From: an uncultured Pelagibacteraceae bacterium
GTDB taxonomy: Bacteria > Pseudomonadota > Alphaproteobacteria > Pelagibacterales > Pelagibacteraceae
Direction of reading: 5' to 3'
Length of the DNA: 64,000 bases
NCBI GenBank assembly: GCA_902572605.1
Contig: CACGGD010000001.1
Span: 312,001-376,000 of the forward strand
Below the pieces are notes generated by a model. The model worked only from the letters and a program-made list of their open reading frames with translations. It did not search any database and had not been told where the DNA came from. Positions 24,306 to 34,970 of this stretch are shown here, in pieces. How positions within the stretch are numbered: position 1 is the stretch's first letter; the number at the start of each line of letters is the position of its first letter. Made by a program: the position numbers and the translations under genes.

Positions 24306-26840
24306 ATGGAAAGAGTAAATTTTCAAGTAATTGAAAAAAAGTGGCAAGAAAAATTTATTTCTTCCAAACTCTACAATAAAAAGGGTAAAAAATTTTATTG
24401 TTTAGAAATGTTTCCTTATCCTTCAGGAAAAATACATATGGGTCACGTAAGAAATTATACTATTGGAGATGTAATAGCACGTTATAAATACATGAAAGGT
24501 TTTGATGTTTTACATCCTATGGGCTGGGATGCTTTTGGGTTGCCAGCAGAAAATGCAGCTAGAATGAATAACTTAAAGCCTAAAGATTGGACACAAGAAA
24601 ATATTAAGATAATGAAAGCTCAATTAAAAATGCTCGGCCTATCTATTGATTGGGATTTAGAGATATCTACCTGTGATGAAAGTTATTACAAACACCAACA
24701 AGAACTATTTATTGACTTCTATAATCAAGGTTTGGTTTCCCGTAAAGAAACTTATGTTAACTGGGATCCTGTCGAAAAAACTGTTTTAGCAAATGAACAA
24801 GTCATAAATGGAAAAGGCTGGAGATCTAATGCGGTTGTAGAAAGAAAGAAATTATCTCAATGGTTTTTTAATATCACTAAATTCTCAAATGAACTCTTAA
24901 AAGATTTACAAAAACTTTCAGGATGGCCAGAAAAAGTAAAGTTAATGCAAAAAAATTGGATTGGAAAATCTATTGGCTGTGAATTAAATTTTAAGATCAT
25001 TGGTAAAGACAAAGATATATCTATTTTTACTACAAGACCAGATACCATTTTTGGAGCAAGTTTTATTGCTATTTCAGTTGATCATGAAATCTGTAAAAAT
25101 TTTGATAAGGGTCAAGATTTTGAAAAATTTAAAGATAAGTGTTCTAAAATAGGAACAACTGAAGAAGCTTTAGCAAATGCAGAAAAATTAGGTTTTAAAA
25201 CTGAACTTTTTGCTCAGCATCCTTTTTTAAAAGATAAAAAAATACCTATATACGTAGCAAATTTTGTCTTGATGGATTATGGAAATGGTGCAATTTTTGG
25301 GTGCCCAGCTCACGATCAAAGAGATTTTGATTTTGCAAAAAAATATGAACTTCCAGTTATAAGAGTAGTTTCAAGCAAAAATAATTCTAATAATGGAGAA
25401 GAAATGAAAGAAGCATACATTGGTGATGGCAAGATGGTTAATTCTGAATTTTTAAATAATTTAGATGTAGATGAAGCAAAAAAAAAAATTATTGATAAGA
25501 TTGAAGAAAAAAAGATAGGAAAAAAACAAACTTTATTTAGACTAAAAGATTGGGGAATTTCTAGACAAAGATACTGGGGATGTCCAATACCTATGATTTA
25601 TTTAGAAGATGGTTCTGTTGTTCCAGTAGATAAAAGTGAGCTACCAATTAAACTTCCTAATGACGCAGATCTCAATTCTTCTGGAAATCCATTAAAAAAT
25701 CATCCTAATTGGAAAAAAACTACTCACAAAAAGACTGGCAAGCCTGCAATCAGAGAAACAGACACACTGGATACTTTTGTTGACTCATCTTGGTATTTTC
25801 TAAGATTTTGTTCGCCTAAAAATAAAAATGCTCCTTACGATAATGATAAAGTCAATTATTGGATGCCAGTTGATCAATATATTGGCGGTATAGAGCATGC
25901 AATTCTACATTTGCTTTATTCGCGTTTTTTTATGAAGGCAATCAAAAAATGTAATAGTAAATTTAAATATTCAGAACCATTTAATAATTTATTTACACAA
26001 GGTATGGTTTGTCATGAAACCTATAAGGATCAAAAAGGTAACTGGCTTTACCCTGATGAAGTAAAAATAAATTCTAAAAAAGAAGCAATTAAAATACTAG
26101 ATAAGTCTGAAGTCAAAATTGGTCCATCAGAATCGATGTCAAAATCTAAAAAGAATACAGTTGATCCTGAAACTATGATTAAACAATATGGAGCGGATTC
26201 AGTTAGATGGTTTATCTTATCTGACAGTCCTCCAGAAAAAGATATACAATGGTCTGACACTGGTGTTTTTTCTTCAAACAAATTTTTACAAAAAATATGG
26301 AATCTAAACCAAACAATTTTAAAAAGAACTGACACTAAAAAAGATAATGATAAAGAAAAAAAGATCTTTGAGGAAAAAATTAATTTGTACGTTTATAAAA
26401 TTGATAATGCGATAAATAATTTTCAATTTAATGTTGCTATTGCACAATTTTATGAAGTTTATAGATATTATAGTGAGTCCATTAAACTAGAAATAAGTAC
26501 TAAAGTTTTGGCAGATAATATAATTAAGATAATGAAACTAATGATACCTTTTACACCTCATCTTGCACATGAATGCTTATCAAATTTAAAATGTAAAGAA
26601 GCACATAAATGGCCAAAAATAGACGTAAAAGTATTAGAAAGAATCAAAATAAACATGGTTGTTCAAGTAAATGGAAAAACTAGAGACGTTTTAGCTATTA
26701 AAAAAGATCTTAGCCAAAAGGAGTTAGACCAATTAATAAAGAAATCCTCCAAAGCTAACAAACACTTGATAAATAAAAAGATTATAAAAACTATCTTTAT
26801 CAAAAATAAAATTATAAATTATATTATTAACAGCCAATGA
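24306..26840 (+). CDS. leuS: Leucyl-tRNA synthetase
   Basis: Class I synthetase charging tRNA-Leu, 844 residues. HIGH motif [20 protein letters not shown] (about 37-56), the editing domain with [12 protein letters not shown] (about 240-251) and [14 protein letters not shown], and the second signature [12 protein letters not shown] (about 611-622). Full length for the bacterial enzyme. Its last 4 bp overlap lptE (ATGA), indicating translational coupling. Confidence 0.97.
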   Translation: MERVNFQVIEKKWQEKFISSKLYNKKGKKFYCLEMFPYPSGKIHMGHVRNYTIGDVIARYKYMKGFDVLHPMGWDAFGLPAENAARMNNLKPKDWTQENIKIMKAQLKMLGLSIDWDLEISTCDESYYKHQQELFIDFYNQGLVSRKETYVNWDPVEKTVLANEQVINGKGWRSNAVVERKKLSQWFFNITKFSNELLKDLQKLSGWPEKVKLMQKNWIGKSIGCELNFKIIGKDKDISIFTTRPDTIFGASFIAISVDHEICKNFDKGQDFEKFKDKCSKIGTTEEALANAEKLGFKTELFAQHPFLKDKKIPIYVANFVLMDYGNGAIFGCPAHDQRDFDFAKKYELPVIRVVSSKNNSNNGEEMKEAYIGDGKMVNSEFLNNLDVDEAKKKIIDKIEEKKIGKKQTLFRLKDWGISRQRYWGCPIPMIYLEDGSVVPVDKSELPIKLPNDADLNSSGNPLKNHPNWKKTTHKKTGKPAIRETDTLDTFVDSSWYFLRFCSPKNKNAPYDNDKVNYWMPVDQYIGGIEHAILHLLYSRFFMKAIKKCNSKFKYSEPFNNLFTQGMVCHETYKDQKGNWLYPDEVKINSKKEAIKILDKSEVKIGPSESMSKSKKNTVDPETMIKQYGADSVRWFILSDSPPEKDIQWSDTGVFSSNKFLQKIWNLNQTILKRTDTKKDNDKEKKIFEEKINLYVYKIDNAINNFQFNVAIAQFYEVYRYYSESIKLEISTKVLADNIIKIMKLMIPFTPHLAHECLSNLKCKEAHKWPKIDVKVLERIKINMVVQVNGKTRDVLAIKKDLSQKELDQLIKKSSKANKHLINKKIIKTIFIKNKIINYIINSQ

Positions 26841-27313
26841 GACAAATATTAGTAAAATCCTTATTAATTCTTCTTTTATTAACAACAGTTAATTGTGGAT
26901 TTAAAGTGATAAATGAATCTGAAAAAAATGAATTTTCAATAGAGAATATCAAAACTTCAGGGGATAAAAGAATAAATTTTAGAATCAAAAATGACCTACT
27001 CAACTATTCCAAAAAAAATAATCAAAACGTTCTATTCATAGATCTAAAAACAAAAAAGACTAAAAATATAAAAGAAAAAAACATTAAAAACGAGATTACT
27101 AAATATGAAATTATTTTGAATGCTAATGTCAAATTTAATTTGGTAAACAGTGATGTTATTTACAAAATAAATCTTTCAAATAATGGAAATTATTTAGTAG
27201 AAGATAGTTACTCAACAACACTAAATAATGAAAAAAAATTAATCGACGACTTAATAGAAAATATGTCTGAAAAAATTCTTAAAAAAATAATCTTAAAATT
27301 AAATGATATTTAA
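26837..27313 (+). CDS. lptE: LptE-like outer-membrane lipoprotein
   Basis: A 158-residue lipoprotein (lipobox ending at C20, TTVNCGF) placed between leuS and holA. That position is the conserved site of lptE, whose product plugs LptD for lipopolysaccharide export. The starting GFKV after the lipobox and the alternating beta pattern fit LptE; sequence similarity within this family is generally low, so the identification depends on position. It overlaps leuS by 4 bp and holA by 11 bp. Confidence 0.75.
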   Translation: MRQILVKSLLILLLLTTVNCGFKVINESEKNEFSIENIKTSGDKRINFRIKNDLLNYSKKNNQNVLFIDLKTKKTKNIKEKNIKNEITKYEIILNANVKFNLVNSDVIYKINLSNNGNYLVEDSYSTTLNNEKKLIDDLIENMSEKILKKIILKLNDI

Positions 27314-28301
27314 AAGTTACATTATAGAACAAAAAATAGAAACTATCGGCAATCATAACATTTTTTTATTTTATGGAGAAAATGAAGGTTTAAAAAAAGA
27401 ATTTAAAGAAAAATTAATAACCCAACATAAAGAAGAAGAGATTCTTAACTTATTTCAAGATGACATAATTAAAAACAAAGATATTTTAATAAATGAAGTA
27501 ATCAACAAATCCTTGTTTAATGAAAAAAAAATAATTTTTATTAATCAAGCAAGTGATAAAGTTTTAGATATAATTGAAGAAATTGCAGACAATATTAAAG
27601 AAGAGAGAATTTTTTTATTTTCAGATGTTCTAGATAAAAAGTCTAAGTTAAGAAACTATTTTGAAAAATCTAAATCGTGTGGAATTGTGGCTTGTTACCA
27701 AGATAATGAGATGACAATTAGAAAACTAATATTTAAAAAATTAAGTGCTTGCCAAGGTCTTACAAATGAAGTTGTAAATTTTATTATTCAAAATACTGGG
27801 TTAGATCGGAATAAAATTAATAATGAAATTGATAAAATAATGAGTTTTTTTAAAGATAAAAAGATTGATCTTAAAACTATCGATTTATTACTTAACATTA
27901 GATCAAGTGATGACTTTAATGTTCTTAAAGATGAAGCGCTAAACGGCAATAAAATCAACACAAATAGACTGCTTGCGGATACTGTGTTCGAGGATGAAAA
28001 TAATGTTTATTATTTAAATTTGATTAATCAGAGGATTAAAAAACTTAGTGAAATAGATAATATTAAAAAAGATAATTCTGATATTGAGTCAATAATCTCA
28101 AACCTAAAACCTCCTGTGTTTTGGAAGGATAAACCACAAATAATTATGCAGTCAAAAAAATGGGATAAAGCAAAATTACAAGAAGCTTTAAAAAAGACTT
28201 ACAATTTAGAAATTGAGATTAAATCTAACTCGTTAATTAGAAAAGATTTATTAATTAAAAATTTAATAATTGAACTGTGCTCTACAGCTAGCTCCGCTTA
28301 A
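27303..28301 (+). CDS. holA: DNA polymerase III delta subunit
   Basis: Clamp-loader subunit that opens the beta sliding clamp. 332 residues; IFLFYGENEGLKKEFKEKL near the N-terminus is the HolA equivalent of a P-loop region without ATPase function, and the three-domain pattern with INNEIDKIMSFF in the middle fits. The order leuS-lptE-holA is conserved in Proteobacteria. The last 14 bp overlap the convergent parB. Confidence 0.88.
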   Translation: MIFKSYIIEQKIETIGNHNIFLFYGENEGLKKEFKEKLITQHKEEEILNLFQDDIIKNKDILINEVINKSLFNEKKIIFINQASDKVLDIIEEIADNIKEERIFLFSDVLDKKSKLRNYFEKSKSCGIVACYQDNEMTIRKLIFKKLSACQGLTNEVVNFIIQNTGLDRNKINNEIDKIMSFFKDKKIDLKTIDLLLNIRSSDDFNVLKDEALNGNKINTNRLLADTVFEDENNVYYLNLINQRIKKLSEIDNIKKDNSDIESIISNLKPPVFWKDKPQIIMQSKKWDKAKLQEALKKTYNLEIEIKSNSLIRKDLLIKNLIIELCSTASSA

Positions 28302-29154
28302 GTAAATTTGAAACAAGTTCGAATTGCTCTAAATTTTTATACAAAATAGTAATTTTTCCAGAATTATTTTTTTTATTTTGAATATTAACATTCAAACCCA
28401 GGTTATCTTGAATTTTATTTTGTTCATTTAGTATATTTGAATCTATTTTAATTTGACCAGACTTTTGTGGGCCCTTTTGGCCCCTTACTAAAAGTTCAAC
28501 ACTTCTAGCACTTAGTTTTTTTGCTACTATTTCTTCTGCAATATTTGTAGCACTTGGTAATCCTATTAAAGGTCTAGCTTGCCCAGCGGTAAGGTTGCCT
28601 TCCTCGATTAAGCCAATTACATCTTTTGGTAATGTTAAAAGACGTAAAGTATTACTAATGTGACTTCTGCTTTTAGACATAAATTTAGCTATTTTTTCAT
28701 GATCATATCCAAATTCTTCTGACAATCTTTGATATCCTTTTGCCTCTTCTATAACATTAAGATCATCACGTTGAATATTTTCTACAATTGCAACCTCTAA
28801 GGCCTCGTTATCATTTAAATCTAAAATCACAATCGGTACTTCATGTAAACCAGCTCTTTGAGCAGCTAACCACCTTCTTTCACCAGCAACTATTTCAAAT
28901 CTACCAGGATCTACTTTGTCACTTCTTACAGCTATAGGTTGAATAATACCGTTTTTCTTTATAGAATTCGCTAATTCAGACAGTTTTTCTTCATTGAAGT
29001 GAGTTCTAGGTTGATACTTATTTGGACTCAAATCGCCAATGTTTGCCTTAAGTCTGTTAATGCTTGCTATGTCTTCATTTTTTATTTTCTCTTTTTGATC
29101 TCCAAAAAGAGCCGTTAACCCTCTGCCCAGTCCTTTTTTTTTTGAAGTACTCAT
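28288..29154 (-). CDS. parB: Chromosome partitioning protein ParB
   Basis: CTP-dependent DNA clamp that loads at parS and spreads. 288 residues: N-terminal RGLTALFGD, the box with NKYQPRTHF, the CTP-binding GERRWLAAQRAGL (about 92-104), a helix-turn-helix (YDHEKIAKFMSKSRSHISNT) and a C-terminal dimerisation region. It overlaps parA by 4 bp. Two parS-like palindromes occur about 1 kb upstream inside rsmG. Confidence 0.97.
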   Translation of the reverse strand: MSTSKKKGLGRGLTALFGDQKEKIKNEDIASINRLKANIGDLSPNKYQPRTHFNEEKLSELANSIKKNGIIQPIAVRSDKVDPGRFEIVAGERRWLAAQRAGLHEVPIVILDLNDNEALEVAIVENIQRDDLNVIEEAKGYQRLSEEFGYDHEKIAKFMSKSRSHISNTLRLLTLPKDVIGLIEEGNLTAGQARPLIGLPSATNIAEEIVAKKLSARSVELLVRGQKGPQKSGQIKIDSNILNEQNKIQDNLGLNVNIQNKKNNSGKITILYKNLEQFELVSNLLKRS

Positions 29155-29954
29155 GCCGCACTTTCCACATCTATATTTTTCTTAGTCAAAAACTCATCTG
29201 CTAATTTTAAATAAGATTTGCTACCTAAACATGTTTTGTCATAAATAACACAAGGCAATCCGTGTGAAGGGGCCTCTGATAATCTAACGTTTCTAGGTAT
29301 TACAGTTTTGTAAACTTTGTCCTTAAAGTGATTTCTTGCTTCTTTGTCAACTTGCGAAGACAATTTATTTCTTTTGTCAAACATGGTCAGTAAAATTCCT
29401 CTAACTTTTAAATCAGGATTTAGGTTCACTTTAATTCTTTCAATCGTTTTCACCAGCTGGGTTATTCCCTCTAAAGCAAAAAATTCTGTTTGTAGAGGGA
29501 CCAACAATTCGTCAGATGCAACTAAAGCCATTATAGTTAGTAAGCTTAAAGAAGGTGGACAATCTATGAAAATGTTATCGTATGTTGAGAGCAAATTATT
29601 TTTTTCTTTATCTAAAATTTGTTTTAAAACAAATGCTCTATCTGAATCATTAGCAGTTTCAACTTCAAGACCGGATAGATTTACATTTGAACCTATGATG
29701 TCTAAATTTTTAACATCTGTTTTTTGGATGGCTTCTTTAATTTCAATTTTTTTTATGAGTAAATTATAAATATTATTTTTTTCATCGTTATTAGATCGAC
29801 CTAATCCAGTTGTCGCATTACCCTGTGGATCTAGATCAATGATCAGATTATTTTGACCCAAAATGGACAAAGATGTAGCCAAGTTAATTACAGTAGTTGT
29901 TTTACCTACTCCGCCCTTTTGATTTATAACTGCTATTGTAGATCTTTTTTCCAT
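29151..29954 (-). CDS. parA: Chromosome partitioning ATPase ParA
   Basis: Deviant Walker-A ATPase that moves ParB-parS complexes. 267 residues; NQKGGVGKTTTVINLA (about 11-26) has both signature lysines of the ParA class, with DLDPQGNATTGLG and DCPPSLSLLT (Walker B). No N-terminal DNA-binding extension, so it is the chromosomal (Soj-like) type. It follows rsmG by 1 bp. Confidence 0.97.
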   Translation of the reverse strand: MEKRSTIAVINQKGGVGKTTTVINLATSLSILGQNNLIIDLDPQGNATTGLGRSNNDEKNNIYNLLIKKIEIKEAIQKTDVKNLDIIGSNVNLSGLEVETANDSDRAFVLKQILDKEKNNLLSTYDNIFIDCPPSLSLLTIMALVASDELLVPLQTEFFALEGITQLVKTIERIKVNLNPDLKVRGILLTMFDKRNKLSSQVDKEARNHFKDKVYKTVIPRNVRLSEAPSHGLPCVIYDKTCLGSKSYLKLADEFLTKKNIDVESAA

Positions 29955-29955
29955 T

Positions 29956-30576
29956 TTATTTTGCCTTAACTATAATTATTTTAGAATCATTCTCAGTTAT
30001 GCTATTTTCAAGTTTATAACTATAATTAGGTCCTAAAGATAGATTATTTATCTCAGTCTGTGCATCTTTTCCTTTTAATATGATCAATTTGTGAGGTTTT
30101 TTAATAATTTCACGTGAAATTTTCATTATTTCAGGCAATTTCTTAAATGCTCTGCATACTATTAATTCCTCTGATATCTCATTATCATAAACATTTTTTT
30201 CTATATCAACATATTTAAGATCTAATTTTTCTTTAATTTTACTCAAAAAAACTCTTTTTACAGCTGATTTTTCATATAATTTCACGTGAAATCCATCATT
30301 TTTATCGAATAAAGCTAATATTATACCTGGAAATCCAGCCCCAGATCCTAAATCTGCGATATTTTTAATTTTATAGCTATCAATAAACCTTGTTATTTGA
30401 GCTGAATCCAAAATATGCCTAAACCAAATGCTTTTAACAGTATTTTTAGAAATAAGATTATAACGATTATTAAACTCTAATAGGGAATTGATGAATATAT
30501 CGATTTTTTTTATTGAATTATCTGAAAATAAAAGGTCTTTTTTAAGAATTTCTTTAACTCTAAGCTCATCCATCAA
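29956..30576 (-). CDS. rsmG: 16S rRNA m7G527 methyltransferase RsmG (GidB)
   Basis: SAM-dependent methyltransferase acting on G527 of 16S rRNA. 206 residues; [13 protein letters not shown], the SAM motif [17 protein letters not shown] (about 69-85) and [12 protein letters not shown] are typical. It overlaps mnmG by 4 bp. Two parS-like palindromes are embedded in its coding sequence, so its codons carry a second function. Confidence 0.96.
   Translation of the reverse strand: MMDELRVKEILKKDLLFSDNSIKKIDIFINSLLEFNNRYNLISKNTVKSIWFRHILDSAQITRFIDSYKIKNIADLGSGAGFPGIILALFDKNDGFHVKLYEKSAVKRVFLSKIKEKLDLKYVDIEKNVYDNEISEELIVCRAFKKLPEIMKISREIIKKPHKLIILKGKDAQTEINNLSLGPNYSYKLENSITENDSKIIIVKAK
30106..30121. 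promoter_or_regulatory. parS-like site 1 (inside rsmG)
   Basis: AATTTCACGTGAAATT is a perfect 16 bp palindrome. Its 12 bp core TTTCACGTGAAA is identical to the core of the widespread bacterial parS site TGTTTCACGTGAAACA; only the outer two bases on each side differ. It lies within rsmG, one gene upstream of parAB, where parS sites are commonly found. Confidence 0.85.
30278..30293. promoter_or_regulatory. parS-like site 2 (inside rsmG)
   Basis: AATTTCACGTGAAATC carries the same 12 bp parS core TTTCACGTGAAA (30280-30291), 172 bp from site 1 measured centre to centre. Two exact copies of the core within one gene, in a genome this AT-rich, are very unlikely by chance, so the pair is strong evidence for a parS cluster. 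Confidence 0.86.
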
Positions 30577-32441
30577 GCCGTAGCTCTAAATTTAGATTTT
30601 TTTATATATGTAAGGATGATTATTGCTGCTGCTGGTGTCACTCCATCAATCCTAAGAGCATGACCAAGTGTGCTTGGCTTTATTTTTTTTAATTTAGACT
30701 TAATTTCATTGGAAAGACCGCTCAATAAGTCATAATTAATATTTTTAGGGATAAGAATGGACTCATCTCTTTTGAAGGATTTTATATCATTTAACTGTCT
30801 ACTAAGGTAACCAAGGTAGTGAGCATCAATTTCAACCTGTTTGTAAAGAGACTGTTCTAACTCAGGTATTTTAGGAAATATCTGCCTTATTTTTGCCATA
30901 TTTACATTTCGTTGACCTATAACTTCTAGTATGGATCTTTTCACACCATCCATAGCAATTTTAATTGAATATTTTTTCGCCTCATTGGGAGAAAGAAAAT
31001 TAGATTTTAAAAAGATATTTAATTTTTGTAATTTCTTTTCTTTATCTAAAAAAAATTCTTTTCTATGAGATTGAACTAAATTAATTTTTATTCCTAAAGG
31101 TGATAGTCTCTGGTCTGCGTTATCTGCTCTAAGAGTTAATCTATATTCAGCTCTTGACGTAAACATTCTGTAGGGTTCAGAAACTCCTTTTGTGATTAGA
31201 TCATCAATCATAACTCCTATATAAGAATTAGATCTATTTAAAATGAACTCCCCCTTTTTTTTTACTTTCAGAGCTGCATTTACTCCTGCAACAAGACCTT
31301 GAGCAGCAGCTTCTTCATATCCTGTTGTTCCATTAATTTGACCTGCTAAAAAAAGTGATTTAATTTTCTTGGTTTCTAAAGTGTTTTTGAGCTCGCGAGG
31401 ATCAACATAATCGTACTCTATAGCATATCCTGCTCTTTTCATCTTGACCTGCTCTAAACCCTTGATTTTAGCCAATATTTGGAGCTGTATTTCCTCGGGA
31501 AGTGAGGTTGATATACCATTTGGGTAAACGGTATTATCGCTTAACCCCTCTGGTTCAAGAAAAATTTGATGTTTTTCTTTTTCTTTAAATTTCACTATCT
31601 TGTCTTCAATAGCCGGACAATATCTTGGACCTACACCTTTTATGTTTCCTGAATACATTGCACTTTTAGAAATATTATCACTTATAATTTTGTGAACTTC
31701 TTTATTAGTATAAGTCATCCCACATTTAATTTGTTTGTTATAAAGCTTATCAGTTAAAAAAGAAAAATAATAAGGATCATCATCTGCTGGCTGCATTTCT
31801 AATTCGTCATAGTTGATAGTATCTCCATCAAGTCTAGGGGGTGTACCTGTTTTAAGTCTTCCAATTTGTAAGTTAAGTTTTTCTAATTGTTCACTTAATC
31901 CCGTTGAAGGTTTCTCATCATATCGACCAGCAGGTGTTTGTTTTTCTCCTATATGAATTAGGCCATTTAAAAAAGTTCCAGTGGTAAGTATTAATTCTTT
32001 ACATCCAATCTCTTTTCCACTTTGACATATAAAACCAATAACTTTATTTTCATTAAATAAAAATTTTATAACAGGATCGGCTATTACCCGTAAATTCTTG
32101 TAATTTAGTAAAATCTTTTGCATATGCTCTTTGTAAAGAGCTCTATCTGACTGTGTTCGAGGCCCTTGCACTGCTGGTCCTCTACTTCTGTTTAATAATC
32201 TAAATTGAATGCCTGATTTATCTGCTACAACACCCATTACACCATCTAAAGCATCTATTTCTCTTACTAGATGCCCTTTACCTAGCCCTCCAATAGCCGG
32301 ATTACACGACATTTCACCGATCGTCTCTATTTTATGTGTAAAAAGTGCTGTATTTACGCCCATTCTAGCGGATGCGGCGGCTGCCTCACATCCAGCATGC
32401 CCACCACCAATAACTACCACATCATAACTTTGTTTTGTCAT
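30573..32441 (-). CDS. mnmG: tRNA uridine-5-carboxymethylaminomethyl modification enzyme MnmG (GidA)
   Basis: FAD enzyme that, with MnmE, modifies U34 of tRNAs. 622 residues: [21 protein letters not shown] (FAD-binding, about 7-27), [19 protein letters not shown] (about 45-63), and the [17 protein letters not shown] segment (about 366-382). Length is normal. It sits between mnmE and rsmG, the alphaproteobacterial order, overlapping rsmG by 4 bp. Confidence 0.97.
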   Translation of the reverse strand: MTKQSYDVVVIGGGHAGCEAAAASARMGVNTALFTHKIETIGEMSCNPAIGGLGKGHLVREIDALDGVMGVVADKSGIQFRLLNRSRGPAVQGPRTQSDRALYKEHMQKILLNYKNLRVIADPVIKFLFNENKVIGFICQSGKEIGCKELILTTGTFLNGLIHIGEKQTPAGRYDEKPSTGLSEQLEKLNLQIGRLKTGTPPRLDGDTINYDELEMQPADDDPYYFSFLTDKLYNKQIKCGMTYTNKEVHKIISDNISKSAMYSGNIKGVGPRYCPAIEDKIVKFKEKEKHQIFLEPEGLSDNTVYPNGISTSLPEEIQLQILAKIKGLEQVKMKRAGYAIEYDYVDPRELKNTLETKKIKSLFLAGQINGTTGYEEAAAQGLVAGVNAALKVKKKGEFILNRSNSYIGVMIDDLITKGVSEPYRMFTSRAEYRLTLRADNADQRLSPLGIKINLVQSHRKEFFLDKEKKLQKLNIFLKSNFLSPNEAKKYSIKIAMDGVKRSILEVIGQRNVNMAKIRQIFPKIPELEQSLYKQVEIDAHYLGYLSRQLNDIKSFKRDESILIPKNINYDLLSGLSNEIKSKLKKIKPSTLGHALRIDGVTPAAAIIILTYIKKSKFRATA

Positions 32442-32483
32442 GAGTTGAATGTAACGCGGTATATTAGGAATACAAGAGGAATT

Positions 32484-33812
32484 TTATTTACCTATACAGA
32501 AGTCTTTAAATATCGATCCAAGAATTTCTTCAACATCAACTTTGCCTACAATACTCCCAAGATGACGTGTGGCCATTCTTAGATCTTCAGCGGCTAGTTC
32601 TATATCCTTGTTGTGATCTTTTTTAAGAAAGTTGTCTATTTCTTTTAAACATTCATTTAGTTTTAATCTATGTCTTTCTCTTGAAATTATAACACTATTA
32701 TTTGATGTAAATTTTTTACTTAAATTTTCTTTAATTTTTTTAATCAAATAATCTATATTTTTATTTTCTTTAACTGATGCTAGAATTGTATCTGCATCAA
32801 ATTTATAATTTTGTTTATCTTGTACATCTGATTTATTAAGTAAAACTATTGTATCTTTGTTGATCATTTTCTTAATTTCAGTATTTATATTTTTTGATGA
32901 ATTGTCTATAACGACAATATTTAAATCTGCCTCTTTTGATTTTCCTAAAGCTAATGAAATCCCTTTTTTTTCAACTTCATTTTTAGAGTCTCTAATACCT
33001 GCAGTATCAGCTAAAATTACAGGATAACCATCTATATTTAAATAAGTCTCGATTACATCTCTTGTTGTTCCTGCCTCATCTGAAACAATAGCAACATCTC
33101 TTTTTGCTATTAGATTTAAGAGTGAAGATTTACCAGCGTTAACTTCGCCTGTAATAGAGACTCTAAATCCATCTCTTATTTTTTCACCGATTTTATTATC
33201 CTCAATTATCTTATGAATATCCTTATGAATGTTTTTAATAGATTTTTGTACTTCCTTTAGAACTTTTTCTGGTAAATCATCTTCTGCAAAATCTATTTTA
33301 GCTTCAATATAAGATAAAGATTTTATAAGTTTTTCTCTTAAATCATTATAATAATTTGAGGCATTGCCTTGAACTAGTTTGACAGCTTGTTGTCTTTGTA
33401 ATTCTGTCTCGGAATGAATTAAATCTCCTATACTCTCAGCTTTAAGCAAATCAATCTTATCGTTTTGAAAAGCAATCTTAGTAAATTCTCCAGGTTCGGC
33501 TAATCTACAATTTTCTTGCTCTGATAGTGCTTTTAATAAAGCATTAATAACAGCATTACTTCCATGAACTTGAAACTCTGCTAAATCATCACCAGTATAA
33601 CTATTAGGCCGAGGAAACCACAATAATAGAGCCTCAGGGTCTATAACTCTATTATTTTTAGGATCATAAAATTTGCAATAATTTACCTCATTAGAATTAA
33701 TTTCTTTTAATTTAGTCAAATTCTTACAAATTTTAAGAGTGTCTTTACCTGTGATTCTAACGATAGCTATTCCTGACGGACCTCTGCCTGATGAAAGAGC
33801 ATAAATATTCAT
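32484..33812 (-). CDS. mnmE: tRNA modification GTPase MnmE (TrmE)
   Basis: Partner of MnmG in U34 modification. 442 residues: N-terminal tetrahydrofolate-binding domain (SSGRGPSGIAIVRITG), central helical domain, inserted GTPase domain with G1 GEVNAGKSSLLN (about 222-233), DTAGIRDS (G3) and NKSD (G4), and the C-terminal FCIGK motif with the conserved cysteine. It is 42 bp upstream of mnmG and 4 bp downstream of the ubiH-like gene. In many Alphaproteobacteria mnmE follows rho directly, but here rho is about 18 kb away. Confidence 0.97.
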   Translation of the reverse strand: MNIYALSSGRGPSGIAIVRITGKDTLKICKNLTKLKEINSNEVNYCKFYDPKNNRVIDPEALLLWFPRPNSYTGDDLAEFQVHGSNAVINALLKALSEQENCRLAEPGEFTKIAFQNDKIDLLKAESIGDLIHSETELQRQQAVKLVQGNASNYYNDLREKLIKSLSYIEAKIDFAEDDLPEKVLKEVQKSIKNIHKDIHKIIEDNKIGEKIRDGFRVSITGEVNAGKSSLLNLIAKRDVAIVSDEAGTTRDVIETYLNIDGYPVILADTAGIRDSKNEVEKKGISLALGKSKEADLNIVVIDNSSKNINTEIKKMINKDTIVLLNKSDVQDKQNYKFDADTILASVKENKNIDYLIKKIKENLSKKFTSNNSVIISRERHRLKLNECLKEIDNFLKKDHNKDIELAAEDLRMATRHLGSIVGKVDVEEILGSIFKDFCIGK

Positions 33813-33816
33813 TGGG

Positions 33817-34914
33817 TTAAATTGATAAACCTTGATTAGAAATAAATTTGCTTATTTTTTTAAGAGTATTATTTTTCGAAATATTCTTCAAAATTGCTTC
33901 TTTAAATGGATCTAATAATTTATTTTGTTTAAAGAAATTATGAGTTAGATCAATTCCTATACCGGTAATTATATTTTCAGATTTTCTATCATTTGTAAAA
34001 TCTTCAAGAGCAGGGCTGCTTTTTAAAGACATACCTAATCCCGTATAATATTTAAGTACCTCTTGTAATTTATTTACATCTCGCAATACAAGATTAAAAC
34101 CTTGACCTGCTATAGGATGAACTGTGTGCAATCCTTCTCCTAAAATAAGAGTATCATTTTTATAATATGTTCGTTTTAGATTAAGCATCAAAGGATACGA
34201 TTGTTGATTGGAAATCTTTATTTTTTTTGTTTTTAAAACTTCACAAATTTTAGATTTAATAACAAAATTGATATCTTTTTTTGGAAACTCTTTATTTACG
34301 CTCCACACAAAAGAAAAATTATTTTTTGAAAAGGGGAGTATTGCTAATGGCCCATCTTTTAAAAAATATTGAGCAGTATTCAAATTCTTCAAGTTATGCT
34401 TAACATACCCTGTCATAGCAATTTCTTTATAATCTTTATTCAACGATTTTTTATCAATTATACTTTGATAGATTTTTGAGGATCTACCTAAGCAGAGCAC
34501 TTTCATATCATAACCATCTAAAACTTTTAGATCATTAATATTTTTTTGAAACGTTTTGATCTTTTTCTTTTTAATTTCTTTGATTAAAATTTCTTTGATT
34601 TTGTCATTTTCAAAAACGTACATAAGATTTTTTCTATCTTCATTAAAGTTTAAGAAATTCATGTTCTGATCTTTTGTCTCGTAGAAAAGATCAATCTTTT
34701 GAGAGGGCCAAAATAGCTTTTTGTCCAGTTTGTCTATGACTTCGTTAAAAAACTCATAGTTAGAGGCGGAAATAGCTGTTGTTCTTTTGTCTTTGGAATG
34801 CTTGTTTTTTTTGGATATTAAATGGACTTCTAAACCCTCTAATTTATTTAATGCCAAAGCAGCCAGTAAACCTGAAAGACCGTCTCCAACTATGCATATT
34901 CTCTGTTTTTTCAT
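33817..34914 (-). CDS. UbiH/UbiF/COQ6-family FAD monooxygenase
   Basis: Flavoprotein hydroxylase, most likely of ubiquinone biosynthesis. I start at ATG 34914 (MKKQRICIVGDGLSGL, 365 residues); the longer open frame to 35082 overlaps ftsK and has no homologous look. The FAD dinucleotide fold IVGDGLSGLLAALAL (about 7-21) and the second FAD motif GEGLHTVHPIAGQGFNLVLRD (beginning about residue 261, one residue longer than usually quoted) are typical. Which ring position it hydroxylates cannot be told. It ends 4 bp before mnmE on the same strand. Confidence 0.85.
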   Translation of the reverse strand: MKKQRICIVGDGLSGLLAALALNKLEGLEVHLISKKNKHSKDKRTTAISASNYEFFNEVIDKLDKKLFWPSQKIDLFYETKDQNMNFLNFNEDRKNLMYVFENDKIKEILIKEIKKKKIKTFQKNINDLKVLDGYDMKVLCLGRSSKIYQSIIDKKSLNKDYKEIAMTGYVKHNLKNLNTAQYFLKDGPLAILPFSKNNFSFVWSVNKEFPKKDINFVIKSKICEVLKTKKIKISNQQSYPLMLNLKRTYYKNDTLILGEGLHTVHPIAGQGFNLVLRDVNKLQEVLKYYTGLGMSLKSSPALEDFTNDRKSENIITGIGIDLTHNFFKQNKLLDPFKEAILKNISKNNTLKKISKFISNQGLSI

Positions 34915-34970
34915 ATTAAAATTTTTCTCACTTTCATAAAAATGGTAAAAAGTACGTAAAACGATTCGAT

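Noticed and set aside
32209..32582. Two plus-strand frames over mnmG/mnmE (72 and 82 residues).
   Set aside because: They are antisense to conserved coding sequence and have no ribosome-binding site or family signal.
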